NCBI RefSeq assembly: GCF_900546705.1
Contig: NZ_URDP01000006.1
Location: forward strand, 7,194 to 71,193
Direction: 5' to 3'
Origin: an uncultured Oscillibacter sp.
GTDB lineage: Bacteria > Bacillota > Clostridia > Oscillospirales > Oscillospiraceae
Length of the DNA: 64,000 nucleotides
The notes under the pieces are model-generated. The model was not told where the DNA came from. It worked only from the letters and a program-made list of their open reading frames with translations, and did no database searches. The position numbers and the translations under genes were made by a program. Below, in pieces: positions 23,827 through 31,243 of this stretch; the stretch's first letter is position 1, and the number at the start of each line of letters is the position of its first letter.

Positions 23827-25194
23827 TTACAGCTGGGGCAGCTCGTCCCAGTCGATCTCATCGGGATATTCCTCCGCCGCCTGTGATGCAGCCCGCTCCA
23901 GGTCCGGCAGCGGCAGCACCAGCCGGATGGCCCAGGGGGGCATCTTCACGCTCATGGGCGGCTCCTCCAGCATCACAAAGGCCGTCTCCCAGGACGGACG
24001 CTTCTGGGGATAAATGCCCATGCCATCGGTGAAGTACACCATGCCCCGCAGGCCCGACAGCTCTCCCTGCCGCCGCAGCTGCTCCACGTGCTCGAACACC
24101 GGCCGGAAATCCGTGGCGCTGCCGCCGGAGAGCTGGAAGTGCTCCATGTACTCTTTCAGCTGGCGAAGATCGTGAATGGGCGTGTCAGAGCGGATCTGGT
24201 CATCACACTGGATGATGCGGATGTTCACCTTGCGGGTGAACGTGGACGTGGAGCGCAAAATGGCGTAGGTACAGCTCAAAAAAGTCCGCACCAGTTCGCC
24301 GGAGGTAGACATGGAGGTGTCCACCGCAATGACGAAGTCCTCGATGCGCTTTTCCTCCTTAGTCTCCGGCGGCTCCACCAGGGGCATGTTGCCATAGAGG
24401 GACAATCCGTAGGTGTAGAAGATGTAGTCGAAAGCATCGCCGTCCACCCCCAGTACCTCCCGGGGAGCCGCAAACCGGCGCAGAAACGCCCGGTAATCCA
24501 CATCGTCCCGGACTGCCACGCTGACCTGTTCCAGCACCGCCCCGCCGCCGGTGCTCTGGCCCGCCAGCACAGTCTCCATGCCGGTACGGGTCCGCTCAGA
24601 GCGGCCCTTCCACTGCTCGTCCTGCTGCTCCCGCCGCTCCTTGTCCTGCTGGCGCTCCGGGTCCCACAGCCCGTGGTCGTCCACCAAAAACACCCGCTCC
24701 AGCCGGGCCAGCTCATACTCCTCCGGCCGCCGGCGCAGCAAGTGGCGGTAAATTCCCTCGGCGGTGAGCACCTTCATCTCCCGGCGGCACTCGCCGTAAA
24801 ACTTCTCCTTGGCCGGCACCATGCCCCGGCCCAGACAGGGGTAGTCCAGCCCGTCCAGAATGCTCTCCACCGCCGCGTCACAGCTCAGGTCCCACAGCCG
24901 TGCATCCCGGCCCCGCTTTTTCAGGATATGGCGCAGCATACAGTGCAGCACCACGTGCAGATACGCCCGGTTGGTCCCCTCCCGGCCCCGCAGGTACCGC
25001 TCCGCCAGGTAGGAGGCATTATAGTAGAGGGTCTCCCCGTCGGTAGCCAGGGACAGTGTCACGCCCTCGCCCGGCTCCGGTACCAGCGCGCACAGCGCCA
25101 CGTCCAGATAGGGAAGGCTCATATACAGCTCGTTTCGGGTGACCTGAAGGATCTCCAGGCCAATGGCGTCCAGATCTTTCTTATGCTCTTCCAC
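23827..25194 (-). CDS. VWA-like protein with degenerate metallopeptidase domain (DUF2201-type)
   Basis: 455 residues beginning at GTG 25194 (GAGGAGG about 10 nt upstream; no ATG alternative). The N-terminal domain has the metallopeptidase-like helix HVVLHCMLRHIL (His80, His84, His89) without the HExxH glutamate, then WDLSCDAAVESIL. The middle is charged and low complexity (residues about 185-215). The C-terminal VWA-like domain starts FVIAVDTSMSTSG (DxSxS of a MIDAS site) and ends MVYFTDGMG. It probably acts with the adjacent MoxR ATPase. Substrate unknown. Confidence 0.85.
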   Translation of the reverse strand: MEEHKKDLDAIGLEILQVTRNELYMSLPYLDVALCALVPEPGEGVTLSLATDGETLYYNASYLAERYLRGREGTNRAYLHVVLHCMLRHILKKRGRDARLWDLSCDAAVESILDGLDYPCLGRGMVPAKEKFYGECRREMKVLTAEGIYRHLLRRRPEEYELARLERVFLVDDHGLWDPERQQDKERREQQDEQWKGRSERTRTGMETVLAGQSTGGGAVLEQVSVAVRDDVDYRAFLRRFAAPREVLGVDGDAFDYIFYTYGLSLYGNMPLVEPPETKEEKRIEDFVIAVDTSMSTSGELVRTFLSCTYAILRSTSTFTRKVNIRIIQCDDQIRSDTPIHDLRQLKEYMEHFQLSGGSATDFRPVFEHVEQLRRQGELSGLRGMVYFTDGMGIYPQKRPSWETAFVMLEEPPMSVKMPPWAIRLVLPLPDLERAASQAAEEYPDEIDWDELPQL

Positions 25195-25219
25195 AGGCCT
25201 GATGCCTCCTCTCCTGTCA

Positions 25220-26194
25220 TCAAAGGTCAAACCGTTTTTTTGCCGCCGGCGCCCGACGGCGCCGCTGCTCCAGCAGCAACGCCACCGCCTCCGTCTGGCC
25301 CGCCTGCCGGGCCGCCTCACAGCTCTGGGCCAGCGCGTCCGTCGTCAGCTCCACCGTCCGCAGCAAAAAGGCCAGGCCGTCCAGATCCCGCTGCTCCAAA
25401 AGCCACGCGGCAGCCTGGGTGCCGTGGGATCGCAGATAGTCCGTGTAGGCGTCCCGGGCCTTCGTCTCCAGTTCCGCCGGATACCGCAGGCGCCACCAGG
25501 CCAGCTGCAGCGCCGTGTCCGTCTCGTGCTCCATGGCCAGGTACGATCCCCACAGGTCATCATAGTCCTTCAGCCGCAGGGTCTTCTGCCGGAAGCAGTA
25601 GTGGTAGGGATACCCGGCGCCGTAGATATTGTAGTCAAAGTGGTGGGCCGGACAGTTTTCCTCGTAGACCTCCAGATACTCCGGGAAGATCAGCCGTGCG
25701 GTGGGCTTCCCCGGCGTCTCGATGGTCACGTCCAGCTCCCGGCTCAGCTCGTCGGCAAAGTACGCCAGGGACTCCCCCTGCCGCTCTCCCATCCGGGTGA
25801 TGTGGAAGCGGTGCAGGGAGCGGCAGTTCATCAGCACGCCGCCGCCCCAGAAGGTGATGCCGTCATGGAGCCGCAGCGTCTCCAGGGCATCGCAGTTCAA
25901 AAAGGCGTAATCGTCCACCCGCCGGAGCGTCCGGGGCAGGGACAGCTCCCGCAGTCCCCGGTTGTCCCACCCCGTCTCTGGGGTCAGGCCGCAGGTGACC
26001 AGCACTGTCTCTCCCTCGCCGTCCCGGTCGCCGGGGGCCAGGGCGTGACGATCCAGCGCCGTCACCGGAAGCCCCAGCAGCGTTTCCGGCAGCACGGCGG
26101 AGGCGTCGCAGGTCACCGCCCGGACCACCGTGATCCCGTCGCCCTGCCGGCGAACGGTGAGCTTCCAGTTGCTCACTCCGCTGACCGTTTCCAT
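25220..26194 (-). CDS. Leucine-rich-repeat (BspA-type LRR_5) protein
   Basis: 324-residue cytoplasmic protein, no signal peptide. Residues about 20-150 are LRR_5-like repeats (LPETLLGLPVTALDRHAL, GLRELSLPRTLRRVDDYAFLNCDALETLRL). The middle carries a conserved-looking YEENCPAHHFDYNIYGAGYPYHYC aromatic/His/Cys region. The C-terminus is helical with ankyrin-like pairs (DAYTDYLRSHGTQAAAWLLEQRDLDGLAFLLR) ending in an Arg/Lys tail. First gene of the operon; 25 nt before the VWA gene. It may be the recognition subunit for the VWA-MoxR pair; this is inference. Confidence 0.78.
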   Translation of the reverse strand: METVSGVSNWKLTVRRQGDGITVVRAVTCDASAVLPETLLGLPVTALDRHALAPGDRDGEGETVLVTCGLTPETGWDNRGLRELSLPRTLRRVDDYAFLNCDALETLRLHDGITFWGGGVLMNCRSLHRFHITRMGERQGESLAYFADELSRELDVTIETPGKPTARLIFPEYLEVYEENCPAHHFDYNIYGAGYPYHYCFRQKTLRLKDYDDLWGSYLAMEHETDTALQLAWWRLRYPAELETKARDAYTDYLRSHGTQAAAWLLEQRDLDGLAFLLRTVELTTDALAQSCEAARQAGQTEAVALLLEQRRRRAPAAKKRFDL

Positions 26195-26225
26195 CGCTGT
26201 GCCTCCCTTTCTTTGAATCCACAGC

Positions 26226-26234
26226 AGTATACCA
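26226..26234 (-). promoter_or_regulatory. Extended -10 promoter of LRR-VWA-MoxR operon
   Basis: Minus-strand TGGTATACT, a TGn extended -10, about 30 nt before the LRR gene; the -35 region is weak. Confidence 0.45.
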
Positions 26235-26290
26235 TAACTTTTCCCCCATTCCTAGTTGCAATGCCCACAAAAATTTTTCGCGCCAGGGTC

Positions 26291-26332
26291 TTGACTTGAC
26301 TGTACATACTGTGTATATTGTATATGTACAGT
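26291..26332 (+). promoter_or_regulatory. GntR operon promoter and palindromic operator
   Basis: TTGACT (26291-26296), 17 nt, TATATT (26314-26319). A perfect 10-bp inverted repeat, ACTGTACATA (26299-26308) and TATGTACAGT (26323-26332) with a 14-nt centre, covers the spacer, -10 and start site. It is very likely the autoregulatory operator of the GntR protein. Confidence 0.78.
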
Positions 26333-26351
26333 ACGAACAGGAGGAGCTGCC

Positions 26352-26726
26352 ATGGAGCTCATTATCCGAAACACTACCAACCAACCCATCTACGAACAGA
26401 TTTTTGACCAGATCAAAGCCCAGATTCTCGCCGGGACCTTGCACCCCGGGGACGCACTGCCCTCCATCCGGGCGCTGGCCAAGGATCTCAAGATCTCCGT
26501 TATCACCACCAAGCGGGCCTACGACGAGCTGGAAGCCGCCGGGCTCATCAACACGGTGGCCGGCAAGGGCTGCTTTGTGGCGGAGAAAAATCTGGAGCTG
26601 GTGCGGGAACAGCAGCGTCTGGAGCTGGAGGGCCATCTGCGGGCGGCTTTGCATCTGGCAGAAAGCTGCGGACTCACCGCCCAGGAGCTTGCATCACTGC
26701 TGCAAACACTGGCACAGGAGGAATGA
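26352..26726 (+). CDS. GntR-family regulator, YtrA subfamily
   Basis: 124-residue repressor: N-terminal winged helix (PIYEQIFDQIKAQILAGTLHPGDALPSIRALAKDLKIS, TTKRAYDELEAAGLINTVAGKGCFV) and only a short C-terminal helical tail, as in the YtrA subgroup that controls ABC efflux operons. ATG at 26352 follows AGGAGGAG. It is the first gene of the operon, directly before an ABC ATPase, and a palindrome covers its promoter, so it probably represses the operon until an inducer, often a cell-wall antibiotic or small molecule, is present. Confidence 0.92.
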   Translation: MELIIRNTTNQPIYEQIFDQIKAQILAGTLHPGDALPSIRALAKDLKISVITTKRAYDELEAAGLINTVAGKGCFVAEKNLELVREQQRLELEGHLRAALHLAESCGLTAQELASLLQTLAQEE

Positions 26727-26729
26727 GCC

Positions 26730-27584
26730 ATGAATGCCATTGAACTCAAGCACATTCAAAAATCCTTCGGCACCTTCGCCATCCGGGACCTGAGTCTGGC
26801 GGTCCCCCAGGGCACCATCTGCGGCCTGGTAGGCGAAAACGGCGCTGGAAAATCCACCACTATCCGCCTTTTGATGGGTGCCCTCCGTCCCGACAGCGGC
26901 TCCGCCGCCGTGCTGGGCACAGATGTGGCCTCCCCCGCCTTCCGGGACACCAAGGAGGACATCGGCGTCGTTATGGACGAGGCCTACTTTCCCGAGGTGC
27001 TCAGCGCCCGGCACATGGGCGCGGTCATGGCCAGGACCTATCGCCGCTGGAATGCGGAACAGTACCAGCAGTTCCTCCGTCGGTTCGATCTGCCGGAAAA
27101 GAAGCTCTTCAAGGACTACTCCCGGGGCATGCGGATGAAGCTGGCCATTGCCGTGGCCCTCTCCCACGACCCGAAGCTGCTGGTGCTGGACGAGGCCACC
27201 GCAGGCCTGGACCCCATCGTCCGGGACGAAGTGGTATCCTTGTTCAACGACTTTACCCGGGATGAGACCCACTCGGTCCTCATTTCCTCCCATATTCTCT
27301 CCGACCTGGAGAAACTGTGCGACTACATTGCCTTTCTGCATCAGGGCAAGCTTCTTTTCTGTGCGGAAAAGGACGCTCTGCTGTCCGACTACGCCCTCTT
27401 CACCGGCACCGCCGCCCAGGCCGACGACCTGGACCCGGAGGCCGTGGTGGGCCGGGAGGAAAACGGCTACGGCGGAGCCCGGTGCCTGGTTCGGCGCTGC
27501 GCTGTGCCTGCCACACTGACGCTGGAGCGTCCCACAGTGGAAGATATCATTCTCTTTATGGTGAAAGGTGGGAAAAAGGCATGA
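26730..27584 (+). CDS. ABC transporter ATP-binding protein
   Basis: 284 residues. Walker A GENGAGKST at about 35-43, signature YSRGMRMKL at about 130-138, Walker B LLVLDEATAGLDP near 150-162, H-loop in ISSHILSDLE. It follows the GntR gene by 3 nt and overlaps the permease start by 4 nt (ATGA). The arrangement and small permease suggest an exporter of the YtrB/BcrA kind rather than an importer; no binding protein is present. Confidence 0.93.
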   Translation: MNAIELKHIQKSFGTFAIRDLSLAVPQGTICGLVGENGAGKSTTIRLLMGALRPDSGSAAVLGTDVASPAFRDTKEDIGVVMDEAYFPEVLSARHMGAVMARTYRRWNAEQYQQFLRRFDLPEKKLFKDYSRGMRMKLAIAVALSHDPKLLVLDEATAGLDPIVRDEVVSLFNDFTRDETHSVLISSHILSDLEKLCDYIAFLHQGKLLFCAEKDALLSDYALFTGTAAQADDLDPEAVVGREENGYGGARCLVRRCAVPATLTLERPTVEDIILFMVKGGKKA

Positions 27585-28174
27585 AGGCATTGCTGCTGAA
27601 GGATTTTTACGTGCTGTGGAAGCAGATGCGGATCTTCTTGCTGCTGATCGTGGTATTCTCCGCGCTTCCCGGCGGATACAGCGCCATATTCGCCGTCACC
27701 TACGCCGCCCTGCTACCCTACTCCTGCGTGGCCTATGACGAGCGGAGCAAGTGGGATCAGCTGGCAGCCATGCTGCCCTACACCGTCCAGGATCTGGTAC
27801 TCAGCCGGTACGTGCTGGGCTGGATCGCCGCACTGGGCACCGGCATGCTGTCCCTGCTGGTCCAGGCGCTCTTCTCCCTGGCGCTCCACCGGGGCTTCTA
27901 TCCCAGCGTCACCGTGGCCGCGTTTTTCGCCTGCCTCGTCACTCTGGCTGTCACCATGCCGCTGATCTTCCGCTTCGGCGTGGAACGGGGCCGACTCATC
28001 ATGTTCCTGATTATTTTCCTGGTGTGCGGCTCCGCCGGCGCCCTCAGCGGCATCGCGGAAGATGTCTCCGGTGCGCTGCCCGCTCCGGTCTGGGCCATCG
28101 CGCCGGTAGCCCTGGTGCTGACGGCCCTGTCCGTTCCCCTTTCCATGCGATGGTATGTCCGCCGGTATCAGTGA
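27581..28174 (+). CDS. ABC-2-type permease (small)
   Basis: 197-residue integral membrane protein with about six hydrophobic helices (IFLLLIVVFSALP, AVTYAALLPYSCVAYDE, YVLGWIAALGTGMLSLLVQ, VTVAAFFACLVTLAVTMPLIF, LIMFLIIFLVCGSAGALSG, IAPVALVLTALSVPLSM). The segment SCVAYDERSKWDQLAAMLPYT is typical of the ABC2_membrane_5/YtrC-like permeases. ATG at 27581 overlaps the ATPase stop. An earlier in-frame start would overlap the ATPase gene by over 250 nt and was not used. Confidence 0.88.
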   Translation: MKALLLKDFYVLWKQMRIFLLLIVVFSALPGGYSAIFAVTYAALLPYSCVAYDERSKWDQLAAMLPYTVQDLVLSRYVLGWIAALGTGMLSLLVQALFSLALHRGFYPSVTVAAFFACLVTLAVTMPLIFRFGVERGRLIMFLIIFLVCGSAGALSGIAEDVSGALPAPVWAIAPVALVLTALSVPLSMRWYVRRYQ

Positions 28175-28182
28175 GGTGAATG

Positions 28183-28269
28183 ATGGAAAACAACACTCCC
28201 CGCCCGGAGCTGTCCGCCGAGGATCTGGCGGCGCTACTGGAGCTGCTGGGCAAGGCCCTTTTGTCCTGA
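28183..28269 (+). CDS. 28-residue small protein at operon end
   Basis: Short ORF with ATG at 28183 behind GAGGTGA, 8 nt after the permease stop and before the terminator. The peptide is MENNTPRPELSAEDLAALL followed by ELLGKALLS, i.e. a polar Pro-containing start and one amphipathic leucine-rich helix. Good ribosome site and position favour translation; function unknown, perhaps a small subunit or regulator of the transporter. Confidence 0.5.
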   Translation: MENNTPRPELSAEDLAALLELLGKALLS

Positions 28270-28278
28270 ATACGCACG

Positions 28279-28311
28279 AACCCCCGGAGGTACAATTGAC
28301 CTCCGGGGGTT
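28279..28311 (+). terminator. Terminator of the GntR-ABC operon
   Basis: 13-bp stem AACCCCCGGAGGT / ACCTCCGGGGGTT followed by TTGTTT. Confidence 0.88.
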
Positions 28312-28323
28312 TTGTTTCGTCTC

Positions 28324-29937
28324 TTAGCCCCACAGGGCGGAGAGCATGGGGATGACCTGCTTTTTCCGGGACATGATATGGGGCAAAAACGCCGTATTGT
28401 CCTCGGCTTTGATGTTGAAGGCCTGGCAGATGGCCTCCTCATCGCCTACGAACAAAAGCTGGCTGCCCTCCAGCAGCACGTCGGTAATCATCAGCACCAC
28501 CGTATTGAGTCCCCGGCTCTGGCGGATCTTCCGCATGGCGCCCAGGAACTCGTCCTTGCGGGCCATGAGCCGGTCGGAGTCCATGCAGGTGATCTGGCTG
28601 ACAGCCAGGTCGTGTCCGGCAATGTGGAACTCCTTGTAGTCCGTATTCAGCATGGCCTCCACAGTCTTTTCATCTCCGCAGGTAGCAGAGAAAATGGCCT
28701 TGCCCAGCTCGTCCAGGGAGACGTTGGCAATGCGGGCCATGCGGTTGGCAATGTCGATATCCCGCTTGGTACAGGTGGGGGACTTGAACATGACCGTGTC
28801 GGAGACGATGGCCGCAGCCATGAGGCCAGCCATCTTGGCCGTGGGCATGAGGCCCTTTTCCTGATACATGTCCGCCACAATGGTGGTGGTGCTGCCCACG
28901 GGCTCGTTGCGCACATAGATGGGGTTTTTCGTCTCGATGTCCGCGAGGCGGTGGTGATCCACAATCTCCAGGATCTCCGCCTGCTCCAGACCCCGGACAG
29001 ACTGGGCCTTTTCATTGTGGTCCATGAGAATGACCCGCTTGCGCCGGGGACGCAGCAGATGGAACCGGGCCAGGGTGCCCACCACCCGCTCCTCTTCATC
29101 CAGAATGGGGTAGGCACGGAAGCGGCTTTCCAGCACGGCGTTCTGCACGTCGTCAATGTAATCGTCCAGGTGGAAATACACCAAGTCCTTGCTCTTGCAG
29201 ATGCGCTCGATGGGCAGGGCATGGCAGATCAGGCGCACCGCGCGGTAGGCATCGTAAGGGGTGGAGATGATGCACGTCTCCGTGTGCATCTCCAAAAGCT
29301 CCCGGTCCACCTCCGCCTGGCAGACGATGACGCAGTTGACGTTCAGCTCCAGCGCCCGGCGGATCATGTCCGGCTGGTCGCCGCAGATGACGATGCTGTT
29401 GGGATCGGAGAACACCAGGTTCTCCCGGCCGGCCGGCAGCGCCACGGTAATCTCACCGGAGACCACTTCCTTGAGCTGCATGTCCTCGTTGAGGATTTTG
29501 CCCTCCAGCACGGACAGCAGGTTGTAGACCGGCACCTCGCCCACCTGAGGGTTGCGGACGGAGGTCATATCGTAGTTGGCCACGTCGCCGGCGGAGAGCA
29601 TGCCGTACAGCGTGCCGTCCTCGTTGGCCACGGGGATAACCGAGATCTTGTTGGCCTGCATGGTCTGCCAGGCCCGGGAGATGGTGGCCGCCGCGGACAG
29701 CGTGGGCGGCGTATCGTAGTCTAGGTCCCGCACCTGGGTGCGCAGATCGCTGATCATCTGGGGTGCCTGGAACCCGAACCGGTCCAGCACCGCCTGGGTC
29801 TCGTCACTGACCTGGCCCAACCGGGCAGGCTTGTAGTTCCGGTCACCCAGGGCGTTTTTCAGCGCCGCATACGCCATGGAGGACACGATGGAGTCCGTGT
29901 CCGGGTTGCGGTGACCGGTGATGTAAATAGTATCCAT
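28324..29937 (-). CDS. ppaC: Family II inorganic pyrophosphatase with CBS and DRTGG domains
   Basis: Mn/Co-dependent pyrophosphatase, 537 residues against about 310 for the simple form. DHH-type motifs: GHRNPDTDSIVS at the N-terminus, LMDHNEKAQS and IVDHHRLAD, and the C-terminal substrate motif SRKKQVIP. Between the first motif and the DHH core is a regulatory insert of two CBS domains (ISVIPVANEDGTLYGMLSAGDVANYD; FRAYPILDEEERVVGTLARFHLL) flanking a DRTGG domain. In relatives this insert binds AMP/ADP as inhibitors and ATP or diadenosine polyphosphates as activators. Monocistronic, own promoter. Confidence 0.95.
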   Translation of the reverse strand: MDTIYITGHRNPDTDSIVSSMAYAALKNALGDRNYKPARLGQVSDETQAVLDRFGFQAPQMISDLRTQVRDLDYDTPPTLSAAATISRAWQTMQANKISVIPVANEDGTLYGMLSAGDVANYDMTSVRNPQVGEVPVYNLLSVLEGKILNEDMQLKEVVSGEITVALPAGRENLVFSDPNSIVICGDQPDMIRRALELNVNCVIVCQAEVDRELLEMHTETCIISTPYDAYRAVRLICHALPIERICKSKDLVYFHLDDYIDDVQNAVLESRFRAYPILDEEERVVGTLARFHLLRPRRKRVILMDHNEKAQSVRGLEQAEILEIVDHHRLADIETKNPIYVRNEPVGSTTTIVADMYQEKGLMPTAKMAGLMAAAIVSDTVMFKSPTCTKRDIDIANRMARIANVSLDELGKAIFSATCGDEKTVEAMLNTDYKEFHIAGHDLAVSQITCMDSDRLMARKDEFLGAMRKIRQSRGLNTVVLMITDVLLEGSQLLFVGDEEAICQAFNIKAEDNTAFLPHIMSRKKQVIPMLSALWG

Positions 29938-29975
29938 ACTCTGCGATTCTCCTTCAACAGGCTTCTTATATTTTG

Positions 29976-30004
29976 ATTATGCTGCCCCGCCGCCGCTTTG
30001 TCAA
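29976..30004 (-). promoter_or_regulatory. Promoter of ppaC
   Basis: Minus strand TTGACA (30004-29999), 17-nt spacer, CATAAT (29981-29976), about 40 nt before the start. Confidence 0.72.
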
Positions 30005-30083
30005 CGGCCGCAGGCGGGGAAAGTCCGGCGCGGAAACGATTACTTCTCCGCCTGTCCGGAATTTTTTTCCCGGAGTGCCCGTC

Positions 30084-31157
30084 TCAGAGAATGAGCAGTT
30101 CCTTGGGGGCCTGCGTCAGGTTCACGCAGCCCTCCTCCGTCAGGGCGATCACGTCCTCAATCCGCACGCCCATCCGGCCGGGCAGATAGATCCCCGGCTC
30201 CGCGGAGATCACTGCACCGGCAGGCAGGGGCTTGTCGTTTCCGGGGGTGGCGTTGGGGGCTTCGTGGATCTCCACGCCCACGCCGTGGCCGAAGCTGTGG
30301 CCGAAATACGGCCCGTAGCCGGCCTCATCGATCACCGACCGGGCTGCGCCGTCCACTTCCCGGCCGGTGGCACCGGCACGGGCTGCGGCGATGCCGGCCC
30401 TTTGGGCCGAGAGTACCGTCTCATACACCCGGCGCATCTCCTCGTCTGCGGCGCCCACCGCCACGGTGCGAGTCATGTCGGAGCAGTAGCCGTGATATAC
30501 ACAGCCGAAGTCCATCGTGACAAACTCACCCCGCGCAATGGTCTTTTCCGACGGTACGCCGTGGGGCAGGCTTCCGTTGGGGCCGGAGACCACGATGGGA
30601 TCAAAGGACATGTCCTCCGCGCCGAAGTGGAGCATCAGGTACTGGAGCCGGGCGGCGATCTCCTTTTCGGTGACGCCGGGGCGGATCTCCCCCAGAATTT
30701 CCTCCAGCGCCCGCTCGGCGATGCGCTGGGCCTGCTCCATCACTGCAAGCTCCTCTGGACTCTTCACGCTGCGCAGCTGCCACAAAAGCTCCGTGGCCGG
30801 CACCAGCTCACAGGAGAGTGCCTTGGCGTAAAAGCCATGGTCCCGGACGGTCATATAGGCGTCGTCAAAGCCCAGGCGGGCAATGCCCTCACCCTTGACC
30901 ACCTCTTCTATCAGCGCACTGTACCCCCGGCCCGGACGCACCTCGTCAATTTTTGCGTCCCGGACGGCGCGGCCCGCCGCCTCAATGTAGCGGGAGTCCG
31001 TGAAATACCAGGCACCGCTGCGGGTCACCAGCGCTGCGCCATCCGTCCCGGCAGAGTGAAATCCGGAGGCGTAAAACCGGTTGGCCTCCTCCGTCAGCAG
31101 GATTCCGTCCAGGTTATGCCGCTCCAGCTGGGCGGCGATCTGTGCAAAATGGTTCAT
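30084..31157 (-). CDS. M24-family Xaa-Pro aminopeptidase
   Basis: 357-residue cytosolic metallopeptidase releasing N-terminal residues before proline. Creatinase-like N-domain (about 1-120), then the pita-bread domain with the five metal ligands visible in MDFGCVYHGYCSDMTRTVAVG (Asp, Asp), HSFGHGVGVEIHE (His), SAEPGIY (Glu) and MGVRIEDVI (Glu). Start at MNHFAQIAAQLERHN after GGAAGG. It lies 86 nt downstream of pyrG. Confidence 0.94.
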   Translation of the reverse strand: MNHFAQIAAQLERHNLDGILLTEEANRFYASGFHSAGTDGAALVTRSGAWYFTDSRYIEAAGRAVRDAKIDEVRPGRGYSALIEEVVKGEGIARLGFDDAYMTVRDHGFYAKALSCELVPATELLWQLRSVKSPEELAVMEQAQRIAERALEEILGEIRPGVTEKEIAARLQYLMLHFGAEDMSFDPIVVSGPNGSLPHGVPSEKTIARGEFVTMDFGCVYHGYCSDMTRTVAVGAADEEMRRVYETVLSAQRAGIAAARAGATGREVDGAARSVIDEAGYGPYFGHSFGHGVGVEIHEAPNATPGNDKPLPAGAVISAEPGIYLPGRMGVRIEDVIALTEEGCVNLTQAPKELLIL

Positions 31158-31243
31158 GATACGCCTTCCTTTTCGTTTTGTGATGGAACTGCCCATCTGC
31201 CGCAGGCGGCAACCGCCCCGTTTGGGCAGAGCCGTCCCGACGG

